Origin: a virus
Reading direction: 5' to 3' (one strand)
Virus record (IMG/VR): IMGVR_UViG_3300008120_000779
Coordinates: 1 to 28,588 of that record
Length of the DNA stretch: 28,588 nt
The translations under genes were made by a program, and so were the position numbers. This document shows positions 8,113 through 14,604 of the stretch, in pieces. The notes below the pieces were generated by a model. That model was not told where the DNA came from. It did no database searches and saw nothing but the letters and a program-made list of their open reading frames with translations. Numbering within the stretch: position 1 is the stretch's first letter; each line of letters starts with the position of its first letter.

Positions 8113-8782
8113 TATACTCCTATTTTATGTTTATCAGTAATTTCAAATCCATTGTCAATAGCTATAATATCTTCCTCTTTAATCCTTACAAGTCTATGCT
8201 CACGACCTTTGTCGGCATATACCACTTCGTAGTCTGCCATTGTCTCTATAATTATAACATCACCTTCCTTTACTGGGTAGTCTTCTTCTGTTGATGATAA
8301 AGATTTTACAACTACTCTATTCTGCTCCTTTTCTTCTGACAGTTCTGTTAAGATAATAGACTCGGATTCTTTCTTGTGGTATATCCTTTCGGCTATAATA
8401 TATCCTGGCATTGGAGTAGGAGTACCGTTATCATTAAAGTAGAAGAATATATGCTTTTCATTTACCCTGTAAACGTATAGCTTCTTATATCCGCCATACA
8501 CAGACTCTTCTATTGTTGTAATCGTATCTACAAGATTGTGGTCTGCAAAGCAGTTATGCCAACATACAATCCGTGTACCCTCTTTTAGCTTTGAGTTACC
8601 GATATGCAACACGGTTGCATTTACTGTATTCTTTTCTCTTTCATTCCATCCGTAGTCTCTTTCGATAAATAGGGTAATATCTGTTCCTTCGATTGTGTGC
8701 GAGTATTTGTCTTCTTTGTCAACAACGACAAGAAGCTCGTTTCTGAGTGGTTTGTAGTATAGGGGTAGTTTCTAAAAACCAA
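8112..8782 (-). CDS. GroES-like co-chaperonin, with a frame problem at its 5' end
   Basis: The reading frame is open from 8771 to TAA 8112 and encodes two GroES-like signatures: KPLRNELLVVVDKEDK near the start, and VKEGDVIIIETMADYEVVY followed by HRLVRIKEEDIIAI at the end, which matches the GroES C-terminal pattern (VGD.VLF..YaGtEV...Y.iv...DILA). Phage co-chaperonins help the host GroEL fold the capsid protein. No ATG/GTG/TTG opens this frame before the GTG/TTG near 8612, which would drop the first signature. Adding one base to the C4 run (plus strand 8762-8765) joins it to a TTG at 8782 and gives VFRNYPLYYKPLRNELL, about 223 aa. The gene is either damaged, mis-sequenced or uses an odd start. 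Confidence 0.65.
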
Positions 8783-8804
8783 ACCGTATGAAAACCAAAC
8801 TATC

Positions 8805-9344
8805 TTATGGGTAAACCAAGATTTCGATAGCGTATGCGCTAAGGATACCATCGGCTGCTGTACCTGCTGCGCCTGTGCTAACAGTAATTACATCGGCAGA
8901 TGTTCTTGCTGTTACTACATCTTTTACAGCAGTGATAGCACCAGTGCTACCAGAAGACATAACAAATGTTTTGTCAGCTGTAAATGCTGCTGCAAGGGTA
9001 GCTGTGTACACCCCCGTGTTGCTACGAGCCCATACTACAGCTGCACCTAAGCTGTTCTCAAGAACAGTAGCTGTAGGAGCTGAAGTAGATGTTTGGGTAA
9101 CGAGAGCACGATAAGCTTTAACTGCTACGTTACCAGCAGGAGCAGAGCTTGTAACAAGTGACCATACACCTGTAAGTCCAGGGAAAACATCAATGCTATT
9201 TGCTGTTCCTGCGCCTAACCATTCAAATATTCCGTAATCTTTTACAAGTACGGTATAATTTTCACGACCTGAAATTGTAGCCAGGTCAGCTGTTGTGTCC
9301 ACGAATCCTTGTTTGTTAGAACGTGGTTTAAATTGTACTGCCAT
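8805..9344 (-). CDS. Fibre/virion surface-like protein, short paralogue (179 aa)
   Basis: ATG 9344 follows an A-rich leader; TAA at 8805. Residues 1-62 match the N-terminus of the neighbouring 395-aa protein (35 of the first 50 residues identical, starting MAV.fKPRSNKQG.VDT.AD). The last 85 residues are related too, sharing ATVL.N.LG at the front and EI.VYP at the end. The middle is Ala/Thr/Ser/Val-rich beta-type sequence with no Cys. Such proteins are typical of tail or capsid fibres and decoration proteins. The shared N-terminus is probably the virion-attachment domain and the C-terminus a receptor or trimerisation domain; this is inference. Confidence 0.65.
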   Translation of the reverse strand: MAVQFKPRSNKQGFVDTTADLATISGRENYTVLVKDYGIFEWLGAGTANSIDVFPGLTGVWSLVTSSAPAGNVAVKAYRALVTQTSTSAPTATVLENSLGAAVVWARSNTGVYTATLAAAFTADKTFVMSSGSTGAITAVKDVVTARTSADVITVSTGAAGTAADGILSAYAIEILVYP

Positions 9345-9370
9345 TTTTTTTTGTTTTTAAAATTTTAATA

Positions 9371-10558
9371 TTATGGGTAAACTCTAATTTCAACTGGATG
9401 CTTATCAATAAGCGGAGTTGTTGCTATTGTGCCATCATGTAAGAAAAATCTAAATTCAACTCTACGTGCTGGAGATAGATTCCCTCTAGCTCCTGTAACA
9501 ATCATTGGTTGCCCTCCGTTATTATATCCTATTGTGCTAATAAATGTTTTATCTGTTGTAAATACATCTCCTACATCACTTGTTCCTCTAAATACACCAG
9601 TTCCAGGATTTGACCAGCTAACTGTTTGTCCTAATGTATTTCTAAGAACAGTTGCAGTAACAGAAGAGCCATCAAAAGATATTAGTGCTGTGTAGACTAA
9701 GTAAGGTTCTGCTCCTATATCACTGGTGAGGGCAAGAGTACCTTCAGCATTAGGAAGTTGAATTATTTTACTTCCAGTAGCATTAGCGTTTCTAAGTCTA
9801 GTTGTTCCACCAGTAGCATTCACTAATCTTAAAGCACCACCTTGAGCACTAAATGCCTCTACTCTTGCTGCACTTGAATCAGATGTACTTGAAGTTGAAA
9901 CAAATCCTCCGCTAGCTCCAGAAATAAATACGCTGGTACTTGTTGTAGCTCCAACATCGGTAACTTGCTGTAAGCTAGGAGTAGAAGTGCTAATAGCACC
10001 TGCACTGAGTACGTTCCAGTTACCAGCTGTTTGACCAGGAGTATCTACTGTAGCACGAAAACTTGAACCAGCAACTACAGCAGTAGTACCCATAAACCCA
10101 CTAGCAGAGCAAAACCAAATATCTCCCTTCATAATAGCACCAGCAGTACCGCTACCACCTGTAGTAGGCCATGCACCAGGAGACGTAAGTCCAGGAGTAA
10201 AGTTACCTCTGTCATCAAGAAGTCCAGTAACCAATGCGTCAGCATATTGCTTAGTAGCTCTTACAGAAGGATATTTAACATCACTTGCAGCATCTGTAAC
10301 AATATTTGTAGATTTGTTAGCTTGGTCTTCTGCTGTATATGCTAACAGCCCTTCAGCGGATTGAAGCACTCTGCTCCAAAATCCAACTTTACCAGCAAAA
10401 ATGTTTACCGAGTCAACAGTACCAGATACTATCCACTCAAATACTCCTAAGTCTTTTACGAGTACTGTATAATTATCTCTACCCTCGATTTTAATGAGGT
10501 CAGCAGAGGTGTCTACAACACCTTGCTTGTTACTTCTAGGCTTTAATATAACTGCCAT
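9371..10558 (-). CDS. Tail-fibre-like protein, long paralogue (395 aa)
   Basis: ATG 10558 to TAA 9371. Domains: an N-terminal 62-residue module shared with the neighbouring 179-aa protein; a helical segment (AYTAEDQANKSTNIVTDAAS, then KYPSVRATKQYADALVTGLL) typical of phage fibre shafts; a Gly/Ser/Thr-rich stretch with SLQQVTDVGATTS; a segment IIQLPNAEGTLALTSDIG (265-282) common in phage tail fibres; and a C-terminal domain related to the paralogue. I expect it to sit on the virion and recognise the host surface. The 230-residue insertion relative to its paralogue suggests duplication followed by gain or loss of the shaft. Confidence 0.75.
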   Translation of the reverse strand: MAVILKPRSNKQGVVDTSADLIKIEGRDNYTVLVKDLGVFEWIVSGTVDSVNIFAGKVGFWSRVLQSAEGLLAYTAEDQANKSTNIVTDAASDVKYPSVRATKQYADALVTGLLDDRGNFTPGLTSPGAWPTTGGSGTAGAIMKGDIWFCSASGFMGTTAVVAGSSFRATVDTPGQTAGNWNVLSAGAISTSTPSLQQVTDVGATTSTSVFISGASGGFVSTSSTSDSSAARVEAFSAQGGALRLVNATGGTTRLRNANATGSKIIQLPNAEGTLALTSDIGAEPYLVYTALISFDGSSVTATVLRNTLGQTVSWSNPGTGVFRGTSDVGDVFTTDKTFISTIGYNNGGQPMIVTGARGNLSPARRVEFRFFLHDGTIATTPLIDKHPVEIRVYP

Positions 10559-10579
10559 TTTTTATTGTTTTATTGGTTA

Positions 10580-10978
10580 TTACTTATTTTTTCTTTGGAA
10601 GTACCATAATTGTGGAACAAGAACAGTAGTCCCTGAGCTGATAAACTCTACTCTATAATACGGAGCTACAGGACCAGTCTTAGTGATAAAACTTGTATTT
10701 TTTGCAACATTTGATAATGATACACTATCTGTTCTGATATAATCTACCCCATTAAGGCTTTGCGTAAGTACCACTCTACCAGCAGCTGTTCCAGATACTC
10801 TAGTAATTATAGGCTGTAAAATAACACCATCAAGAATAGTTGAAAGTGCAAGATTAACAACAACTGTATCAGCATTAGTAAGGGTATCCGCCCCTACAAA
10901 TGGAACAGAATACGTTGGCTGGGAGTAGGCGCAACTAACACCTAACAGCATAGCCAAAGACATTAAAACTTTCTTCAT
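10580..10978 (-). CDS. Secreted protein with signal peptide, first gene of the late arm (132 aa)
   Basis: ATG 10978 to TAA 10580. The N-terminus MKKVLMSLAMLLGVSCAYSQ is a clear signal peptide: KK, hydrophobic core, and probable cleavage after AYS or SCA. Cys16 raises the possibility of a lipoprotein, but the residue three before it is Gly rather than Leu, so ordinary Sec export is more likely. The mature part is beta-rich (VVVNLALSTILDGVILQPII, then RVVLTQSLNGVDYIRTDSV) and resembles domains for surface or ligand binding. An exported protein at the head of a structural operon is uncommon. It might alter the host envelope or assemble with fibres. No family is recognised. Confidence 0.65.
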   Translation of the reverse strand: MKKVLMSLAMLLGVSCAYSQPTYSVPFVGADTLTNADTVVVNLALSTILDGVILQPIITRVSGTAAGRVVLTQSLNGVDYIRTDSVSLSNVAKNTSFITKTGPVAPYYRVEFISSGTTVLVPQLWYFQRKNK

Positions 10979-11042
10979 TACGAATATTTTTGTAAATGTA
11001 AGGTTATTAGCTGTTATTAGTACTTAATAATATAAACACTTT

Positions 11043-11076
11043 AAAAAAAAGGCCCGACAAGTAGAAACAAGTCGGG
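11043..11076 (-). terminator. Intrinsic terminator just downstream of the late promoter
   Basis: On the minus strand CCCGAC (11076-11071) pairs with GTCGGG (11058-11053) across a 12-nt loop, and is followed by CC and eight T (11050-11043). This is a good rho-independent terminator for leftward transcription, yet it lies 65 nt upstream of the first late gene rather than after one. Read on the plus strand the same stem is followed only by GACGGC and four T, so the minus-strand reading is better. Confidence 0.7.
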
Positions 11077-11098
11077 GACGGCTTTTATTGAGATACCA

Positions 11099-11536
<438 letters not shown>

Positions 11537-11631
11537 TCAATATGCTCAATAACATTTTTATTGTTAGTATGCATGATTTTGAGAATGACTGAAATATACG
11601 AAGAGTCAGGGTTCCCCCTCCCCCCTGCACA

Positions 11632-11707
11632 CCGAATCGCATCGGGGAAACGCTTTCTGCCGACTGGGTAGGTGCGTTTAGGATTCGGCGAAGCGTTATT
11701 TGCTTCG
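11632..11707. ncRNA. Compact double stem-loop structure
   Basis: CCGAATC (11632-11638) pairs with GATTCGG (11682-11688) and encloses AAACGC/GCGTTT (11648-11653 with 11674-11679). One base further a separate hairpin CGAAGC-GTTATTT-GCTTCG (11689-11707) follows. It is more G+C-rich than its surroundings and lies just right of a C-rich tract (11614-11625). It may be a second RNA, a 3' part of the larger structured region, or a replication/packaging signal. Confidence 0.4.
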
Positions 11708-11866
11708 ACTAACTACTAATTTTAAAAAGTAATAAAGGGAAACTAAATTCAATTTATTTGCTTGTCTGTTTACTTACATATCAAATAAATAATACTTATT
11801 AATTATATTTATATTTTATATGTATGGATTATATTTATAGAATGTGTTTATAGATTGTGTTGATAA

Positions 11867-11899
11867 CCTTTCCTTTCCTTTCCTCCTTTCCTCCTTTTC
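11867..11899. other. 33-nt pure pyrimidine tract
   Basis: Thirty-three consecutive C/T bases made of repeated CCTTT and CCT units. The rest of 11710-12150 is AT-rich, with no gene and no other strong signal seen apart from two short repeats of TTTATAGA(A/T)TGTGTT just to the left (about 11834-11860). Such tracts can be unwinding or protein-binding elements near origins; no direct evidence is visible. Confidence 0.35.
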
Positions 11900-12153
11900 A
11901 ACTACCTTAAAAAATATCCCTTTAATATGTTTGCAAATTTGTTGCCTGGTATTTTTAACAGATAGTTTTTGTATCTGTTTATTTTGCTTCATTAATATGT
12001 AAAATGTTCTTTTTGCTAAAGAATTTAGTATCTGTTATTTGTTAGATATTATCTAATGCCCCTCTACGATGCCATTTGATAATTTCTAATAAAACAGTAT
12101 TATTTTAGACGTTTTCGAAATATCAACATTTGTGAAAAATAGTTGTATTTTTA

Positions 12154-12186
12154 TTTGGAAAGTATTATTTATTTGTAGTACATTTG
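12154..12186 (+). promoter_or_regulatory. Plus-strand Bacteroidetes-type promoter for the early arm
   Basis: TTTG (12154-12157), a 21-nt spacer and TACATTTG (12179-12186) match TTTG-N19/21-TAnnTTTG completely. The expected start near 12192 is about 40 nt before the ATG at 12233, and the leader ends in AAACAAACAAACAATG. This is the only complete consensus promoter found facing the rightward arm near its beginning. Confidence 0.7.
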
Positions 12187-12232
12187 TAATGTTATTTAAT
12201 TATTCATTATTCATTCATTAAACAAACAAACA

Positions 12233-12736
12233 ATGAACACAATCACAAACGGTACACAGTTACCACAAGAAACGAAAGAAACGAAAGTTTTATTTTCAGT
12301 CAATCATCTTATTAAAGAGGGGGAAACGGCGAAGCAATTAAAGAAACGACTAGACGCGGAAAAAAGAAAAGCAACAAACGACGCGGGAAAAGACATGGCA
12401 AAGGCAATACGCCAAAGTTTCTTTTCTTTAGATGTTATTCGCCTAATGTTTAAAGAACACGCAAAGGTAGAAAGTGCGATTTTTTGCGCTAATTTATCCG
12501 CTGAAATAGGCAAGATTATTACAATAGATGACGTCTATAAATTACCAATACGTAATTATATGGATTTTGTAAAAGAAACGGAAGCCACGCGCGAAATGAT
12601 ACGCGGAGGAATAACACCTACTGAATTTAAGAATATCATAACACGATATTATAGAGGGACAAAGGTAGATGCAAAGATTAATGAAGATGCAAAAGTAATG
12701 TTATCTAATATCTTAACGCATAATACTGAAATTTAA
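12233..12736 (+). CDS. First gene of the rightward arm, unknown function (167 aa)
   Basis: ATG 12233 follows the leader ATTAAACAAACAAACA and lies right behind the consensus promoter, so it is probably made early. The 167-residue product is helical and basic, with a Lys/Glu/Arg-rich first third (LIKEGETAKQLKKRLDAEKR), a middle SFFSLDVIRLMFKEHAKVES, and DDVYKLPIRNYMDFVKETEA. No signal peptide or membrane segment. The codons are unlike the neighbours': ACG-CGG and CGC-GAA pairs create several ACGCG motifs, which are rare elsewhere in the window. It could be a host-takeover or DNA-binding protein, but no family is recognised. Confidence 0.75.
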   Translation: MNTITNGTQLPQETKETKVLFSVNHLIKEGETAKQLKKRLDAEKRKATNDAGKDMAKAIRQSFFSLDVIRLMFKEHAKVESAIFCANLSAEIGKIITIDDVYKLPIRNYMDFVKETEATREMIRGGITPTEFKNIITRYYRGTKVDAKINEDAKVMLSNILTHNTEI

Positions 12737-12950
12737 CGCGGACGCGTCCCTTAGCGCGTTGAAAACAGACGCGCGTAAATATCGGATATTTTGGGACGCG
12801 CAAAGGTCGAATAATGTCAGGCAAAGGACACGACCATAATTTGAAGAAACGTTATAATATATGAGGACAAAGGACGCGGAGTCCCCTCATTATGGTAAAA
12901 CCACGCGCGGCGCGTTATAACGTAAATTTACTTTACTACTTTGCAAGTTC
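12737..12950. other. CpG-rich intergenic stretch with nested inverted repeats
   Basis: No gene is seen between 12737 and 13303. The first 200 bp are dense in ACGCG/CGCGT and contain perfect palindromes GGACGCGTCC (12740-12749) and CGTTATAACG (12913-12922). An 8-bp inverted repeat ACCATAAT/ATTATGGT (12833-12840, 12889-12896) encloses TGAGGAC/GTCCCCTCA (12862-12868, 12881-12889). From 12951 to 13224 there is AT-rich sequence with a CGTACA/TGTACG inverted repeat (about 13012-13035) and two copies of GGAAATTATT. This may be a control region, origin or small RNA. Confidence 0.45.
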
Positions 12951-13143
12951 ATTGACATAAAGGAAATTATTGCACATTGTAACTAACTTAATATAAGGGA
13001 AAAACATGTGCGCGTACATTGGCCGACCTTTGTACGTGGTCTATTACTTTTGTAGGTAATATTCATGTAATATGGGAACGTGGAAATTATTACATAAAAT
13101 CATAATTGCAGCCAACAAACCAATTCATATTTAAGTAATGGCA

Positions 13144-13160
13144 AGGGCAAAGTTTGCCCT
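13144..13160. repeat. 17-bp near-perfect inverted repeat
   Basis: AGGGCAAA (13144-13151), one G, then TTTGCCCT (13153-13160) form an uninterrupted 8-bp inverted repeat. The one-base spacer suits a dimeric repressor operator better than an RNA hairpin, though GGGCA/TGCCC could also fold. It lies about 65 bp upstream of the tRNA-like element and 145 bp before the next gene. Confidence 0.4.
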
Positions 13161-13224
13161 ATACCTATACTCACCTTGATGTCGAAACAAAAGGTATTGC
13201 TTAAATATTTTTAATACTATTCAA

Positions 13225-13274
13225 GGGAAAGCGCAAGGCGCATGGTGTTAAGGGTTCGAGTCCCTACTTTCCCC
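13225..13274 (+). ncRNA. Miniature tRNA-like element lacking D and anticodon arms
   Basis: GGGAAAG (13225-13231) pairs perfectly with CTTTCCC (13267-13273) as a 7-bp acceptor stem. A T arm GGG-TTCGAGT-CCC (13252-13264) has the invariant TTCRANN loop. Between them only about 20 nt remain instead of about 41; they form a tiny hairpin GCGC-AAG-GCGC (13231-13241) and an A/T/G linker. The total is about 50 nt, followed by C and then TA rather than CCA. It could be a degenerate tRNA, a minihelix recognised by RNase P, or a tRNA-derived attachment site. Confidence 0.5.
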
Positions 13275-13278
13275 TATT

Positions 13279-13309
13279 TATTAACCACTAAAACAAAACA
13301 AACATGAAA
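13279..13309 (+). repeat. 31-nt direct repeat carrying a translation leader, copy 1
   Basis: A 31-nt stretch from TATTAACCACTAAAAC to ATGAAA is repeated without change at 13508-13538. Each copy ends in the start codon of a small gene, so the unit is stop codon, leader and start codon in one. Shorter variants precede many rightward genes. Confidence 0.75.
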
Positions 13310-13513
13310 TACTTATTTCACTTAGACGCATCAATGGTAAAATGTTTAGAAGATAATAATCTAAACGTAAAAGTAATTGAACGGGACACAACAGATGGTC
13401 TATTTCTTGTTAAGGTATTAATAGAAAATCATTACGATGCCTCTAACTTATTTTGGGCAGGTGCGAAATGGGCAGAACAGCATCATGATGTAAAAGAAAA
13501 AATAAACTATTAA
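13304..13513 (+). CDS. Small protein of unknown function (69 aa)
   Basis: ATG 13304 is set by the conserved leader ACTAAAACAAAACAAAC. The 69-residue product starts MKYLFHLDASMVKCLEDNNL and contains KVLIENHYDASNLFWAGAKW with a His-rich end (EQHHDVKEK). It looks like a small soluble alpha/beta protein with no signal peptide. Its stop codon is part of the second copy of the 31-nt repeat, so it forms a cassette with the lipoprotein gene that follows. No family is recognised. Confidence 0.65.
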   Translation: MKYLFHLDASMVKCLEDNNLNVKVIERDTTDGLFLVKVLIENHYDASNLFWAGAKWAEQHHDVKEKINY

Positions 13514-13538
13514 CCACTAAAACAAAACAAACATGAAA
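13508..13538 (+). repeat. 31-nt direct repeat carrying a translation leader, copy 2
   Basis: Identical to the copy at 13279-13309. It spans the end of the 69-aa gene and the start codon of the following lipoprotein gene. Recombination between the copies would delete the 69-aa gene cleanly in frame. Confidence 0.75.
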
Positions 13539-13697
13539 CGCAAACTAGTAATTAAGGAAATCGCATGGGTATTATTTGTAATTATTGCAGGGCTGTATGT
13601 GGCAGGAATGCTATCTTCTTGCACTAGATACTACACACCACATCAGGCAGCAAGCACAGGCGGTAAAACTTGCAGCAAATGGAATTCAATTCGTTAA
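13533..13697 (+). CDS. Small lipoprotein (54 aa)
   Basis: ATG 13533 directly follows the conserved leader and the frame ends at TAA 13697. The N-terminus is basic (MKRKLVIKEIA), then comes a hydrophobic stretch (WVLFVIIAGLYVAGM) and a lipobox LSSC with Cys30. The short mature part (CTRYYTPHQAASTGGKTCS) has a second Cys. It should be anchored in the inner or outer membrane facing the periplasm. A small lipoprotein beside a second one (13716-13886) recalls outer-membrane spanins or superinfection-exclusion lipoproteins. The position in an early-type operon favours exclusion over lysis, but that is inference. Confidence 0.65.
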   Translation: MKRKLVIKEIAWVLFVIIAGLYVAGMLSSCTRYYTPHQAASTGGKTCSKWNSIR

Positions 13698-13715
13698 TAA
13701 AATAAACTAAACACA

Positions 13716-13886
13716 ATGAAAAAGTTATTATTTATTATCATCATCGGACTATTTATGTCAAGCTGTTCAACTTATATAAATGTAGGTGAAGGTGGCAGGT
13801 GTAAGGTTCCAGCCCCTCGAAAGTTTGAACGTACAAAAGTATTCCCAACTCGTTCGCATCCAATGTATAGAATGGGGGTGCACTAA
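13716..13886 (+). CDS. Small lipoprotein (56 aa)
   Basis: ATG 13716 to TAA 13886. The signal MKKLLFIIIIGLFMSSC has two Lys, a strong hydrophobic core and a lipobox with Cys17. The mature part is basic (KVPAPRKFERTKVFPTRSHP) with one further Cys. It lies 18 nt after the other small lipoprotein gene and is followed by a good terminator, so the two probably end one transcript. A role at the outer membrane, such as receptor masking or exclusion of other phages, is plausible; a spanin component is the alternative. Confidence 0.65.
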   Translation: MKKLLFIIIIGLFMSSCSTYINVGEGGRCKVPAPRKFERTKVFPTRSHPMYRMGVH

Positions 13887-13910
13887 GTGATGTTTGTTTT
13901 GTGTGTGAAG

Positions 13911-13942
13911 GCCCGTAACAGGTAATGCTGACGGGCTTTTTT
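13911..13942 (+). terminator. Intrinsic terminator after the lipoprotein pair
   Basis: GCCCGT (13911-13916) pairs with ACGGGC (13931-13936) across a 14-nt loop, followed by six T and then ATTTT. It lies 25 nt after the stop of the second lipoprotein gene and closes the 13304-13886 unit. Confidence 0.8.
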
Positions 13943-13992
13943 ATTTTACAAAATTAGACAAATCTATTTTACATATTTTAAAACTAAATAAA

Positions 13993-14232
13993 ATGGAATT
14001 TAAAGCACATGGATATTATACAGTTTCTAACTGTGGTGGATTTGAAGTAATGCTATCTGACTGCGGAACGATGGCAAAAGTAAGGGACGCATTCGGGTCT
14101 GACAAGCCAGAAACTTCTGATTGGCTGCCAATAGAATACGTAACAAATGAGGATGATGGAGATTTGCATCCAGTAATTGACCCAACGGGATACGACATCC
14201 CATTAAACTTAGTAATAAGAATTAATCGATAA
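13993..14232 (+). CDS. Small acidic protein of unknown function (79 aa)
   Basis: ATG 13993 follows an A-rich leader (ACTAAATAAA) and the frame ends at TAA 14232. The product is acidic, with two Cys (C14, C24) and a start MEFKAHGYYTVSNCGGFEVM followed by VRDAFGSDKPETSDWLPIEY. It reads as a small globular beta-rich protein; a similar layout (YxVxNxGGFEVxxxxxGxxA) occurs in small phage proteins of unknown role. It is the first gene after a terminator, so a promoter should lie in 13943-13990, but I could not identify a complete one. Confidence 0.6.
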   Translation: MEFKAHGYYTVSNCGGFEVMLSDCGTMAKVRDAFGSDKPETSDWLPIEYVTNEDDGDLHPVIDPTGYDIPLNLVIRINR

Positions 14233-14248
14233 ACCTAAAACTTTACAA

Positions 14249-14413
14249 ATGGTACAGATACCTTGCACAAGATGTGGCAGAAATATGCCAGAACTACGCC
14301 TAACACGATGCGGATATAGTACTTGTATATCATGCAGTAACACTCAACCCGTTGGCTGCATACCTGTAACACGTAAAGGCTATGGCGTAATGTCAGGAAT
14401 GAAACATAATTAA
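14249..14413 (+). CDS. Small Cys-rich zinc-ribbon-like protein (54 aa)
   Basis: ATG 14249 to TAA 14413, 16 nt after the previous stop. Cysteines occur as C6-x2-C9 (IPCTRCGR) and C21-x4-C26-x2-C29 (RCGYSTCISC), with one more at C37. Two such knuckles in 54 residues fit a zinc ribbon; the basic residues between them would suit nucleic-acid or protein binding. Size and spacing are well suited to a small regulator. No family name can be given. Confidence 0.6.
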   Translation: MVQIPCTRCGRNMPELRLTRCGYSTCISCSNTQPVGCIPVTRKGYGVMSGMKHN

Positions 14414-14435
14414 TCACTCTAAAAACAAAACAACA

Positions 14436-14579
14436 TTGAGACAGATTAAAAAGCATTTCGATACGCAGAGACAAGCGGAGAACTATTTGAATATACTCTA
14501 CGGAGTGTACGACTATGTTAAACTAATCCGCTTTCCAATGCTAACTGAATCAGGTACTTATATATTTGAAGTTCACTAA
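14436..14579 (+). CDS. Small helical protein with a TTG start (47 aa)
   Basis: The conserved leader (TCTAAAAACAAAACAACA) leads directly into TTG 14436 instead of ATG, and the frame ends at TAA 14579. The product begins MRQIKKHFDTQRQAENYLNI and continues LYGVYDYVKLIRFPMLTESG, ending TYIFEVH. The leader position is the main argument that this is a gene. The size and composition resemble other short phage proteins of unknown function. Confidence 0.55.
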   Translation: MRQIKKHFDTQRQAENYLNILYGVYDYVKLIRFPMLTESGTYIFEVH

Positions 14580-14604
14580 TTAGTAAACCAATAAACAAAA
14601 CAAC

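Noticed and set aside
8621-8851. 76-residue minus-strand frame
   Set aside because: It mostly overlaps the co-chaperonin frame in another phase and has unlikely composition; only its TTG region near 8782 may belong to the co-chaperonin.
11926-11933. TATGTTTG as a plus-strand promoter
   Set aside because: The matching -33 TTTG is absent at the right distance; the complete promoter is at 12154-12186.
13045-13052. TACTTTTG as a promoter -7 box for the tRNA-like element
   Set aside because: No TTTG lies 19-21 nt upstream; the nearest is 12 nt away.
13279-13538. CRISPR-like array from repeated leader units
   Set aside because: Only two exact copies, each ending in a start codon of a gene; no spacer pattern.
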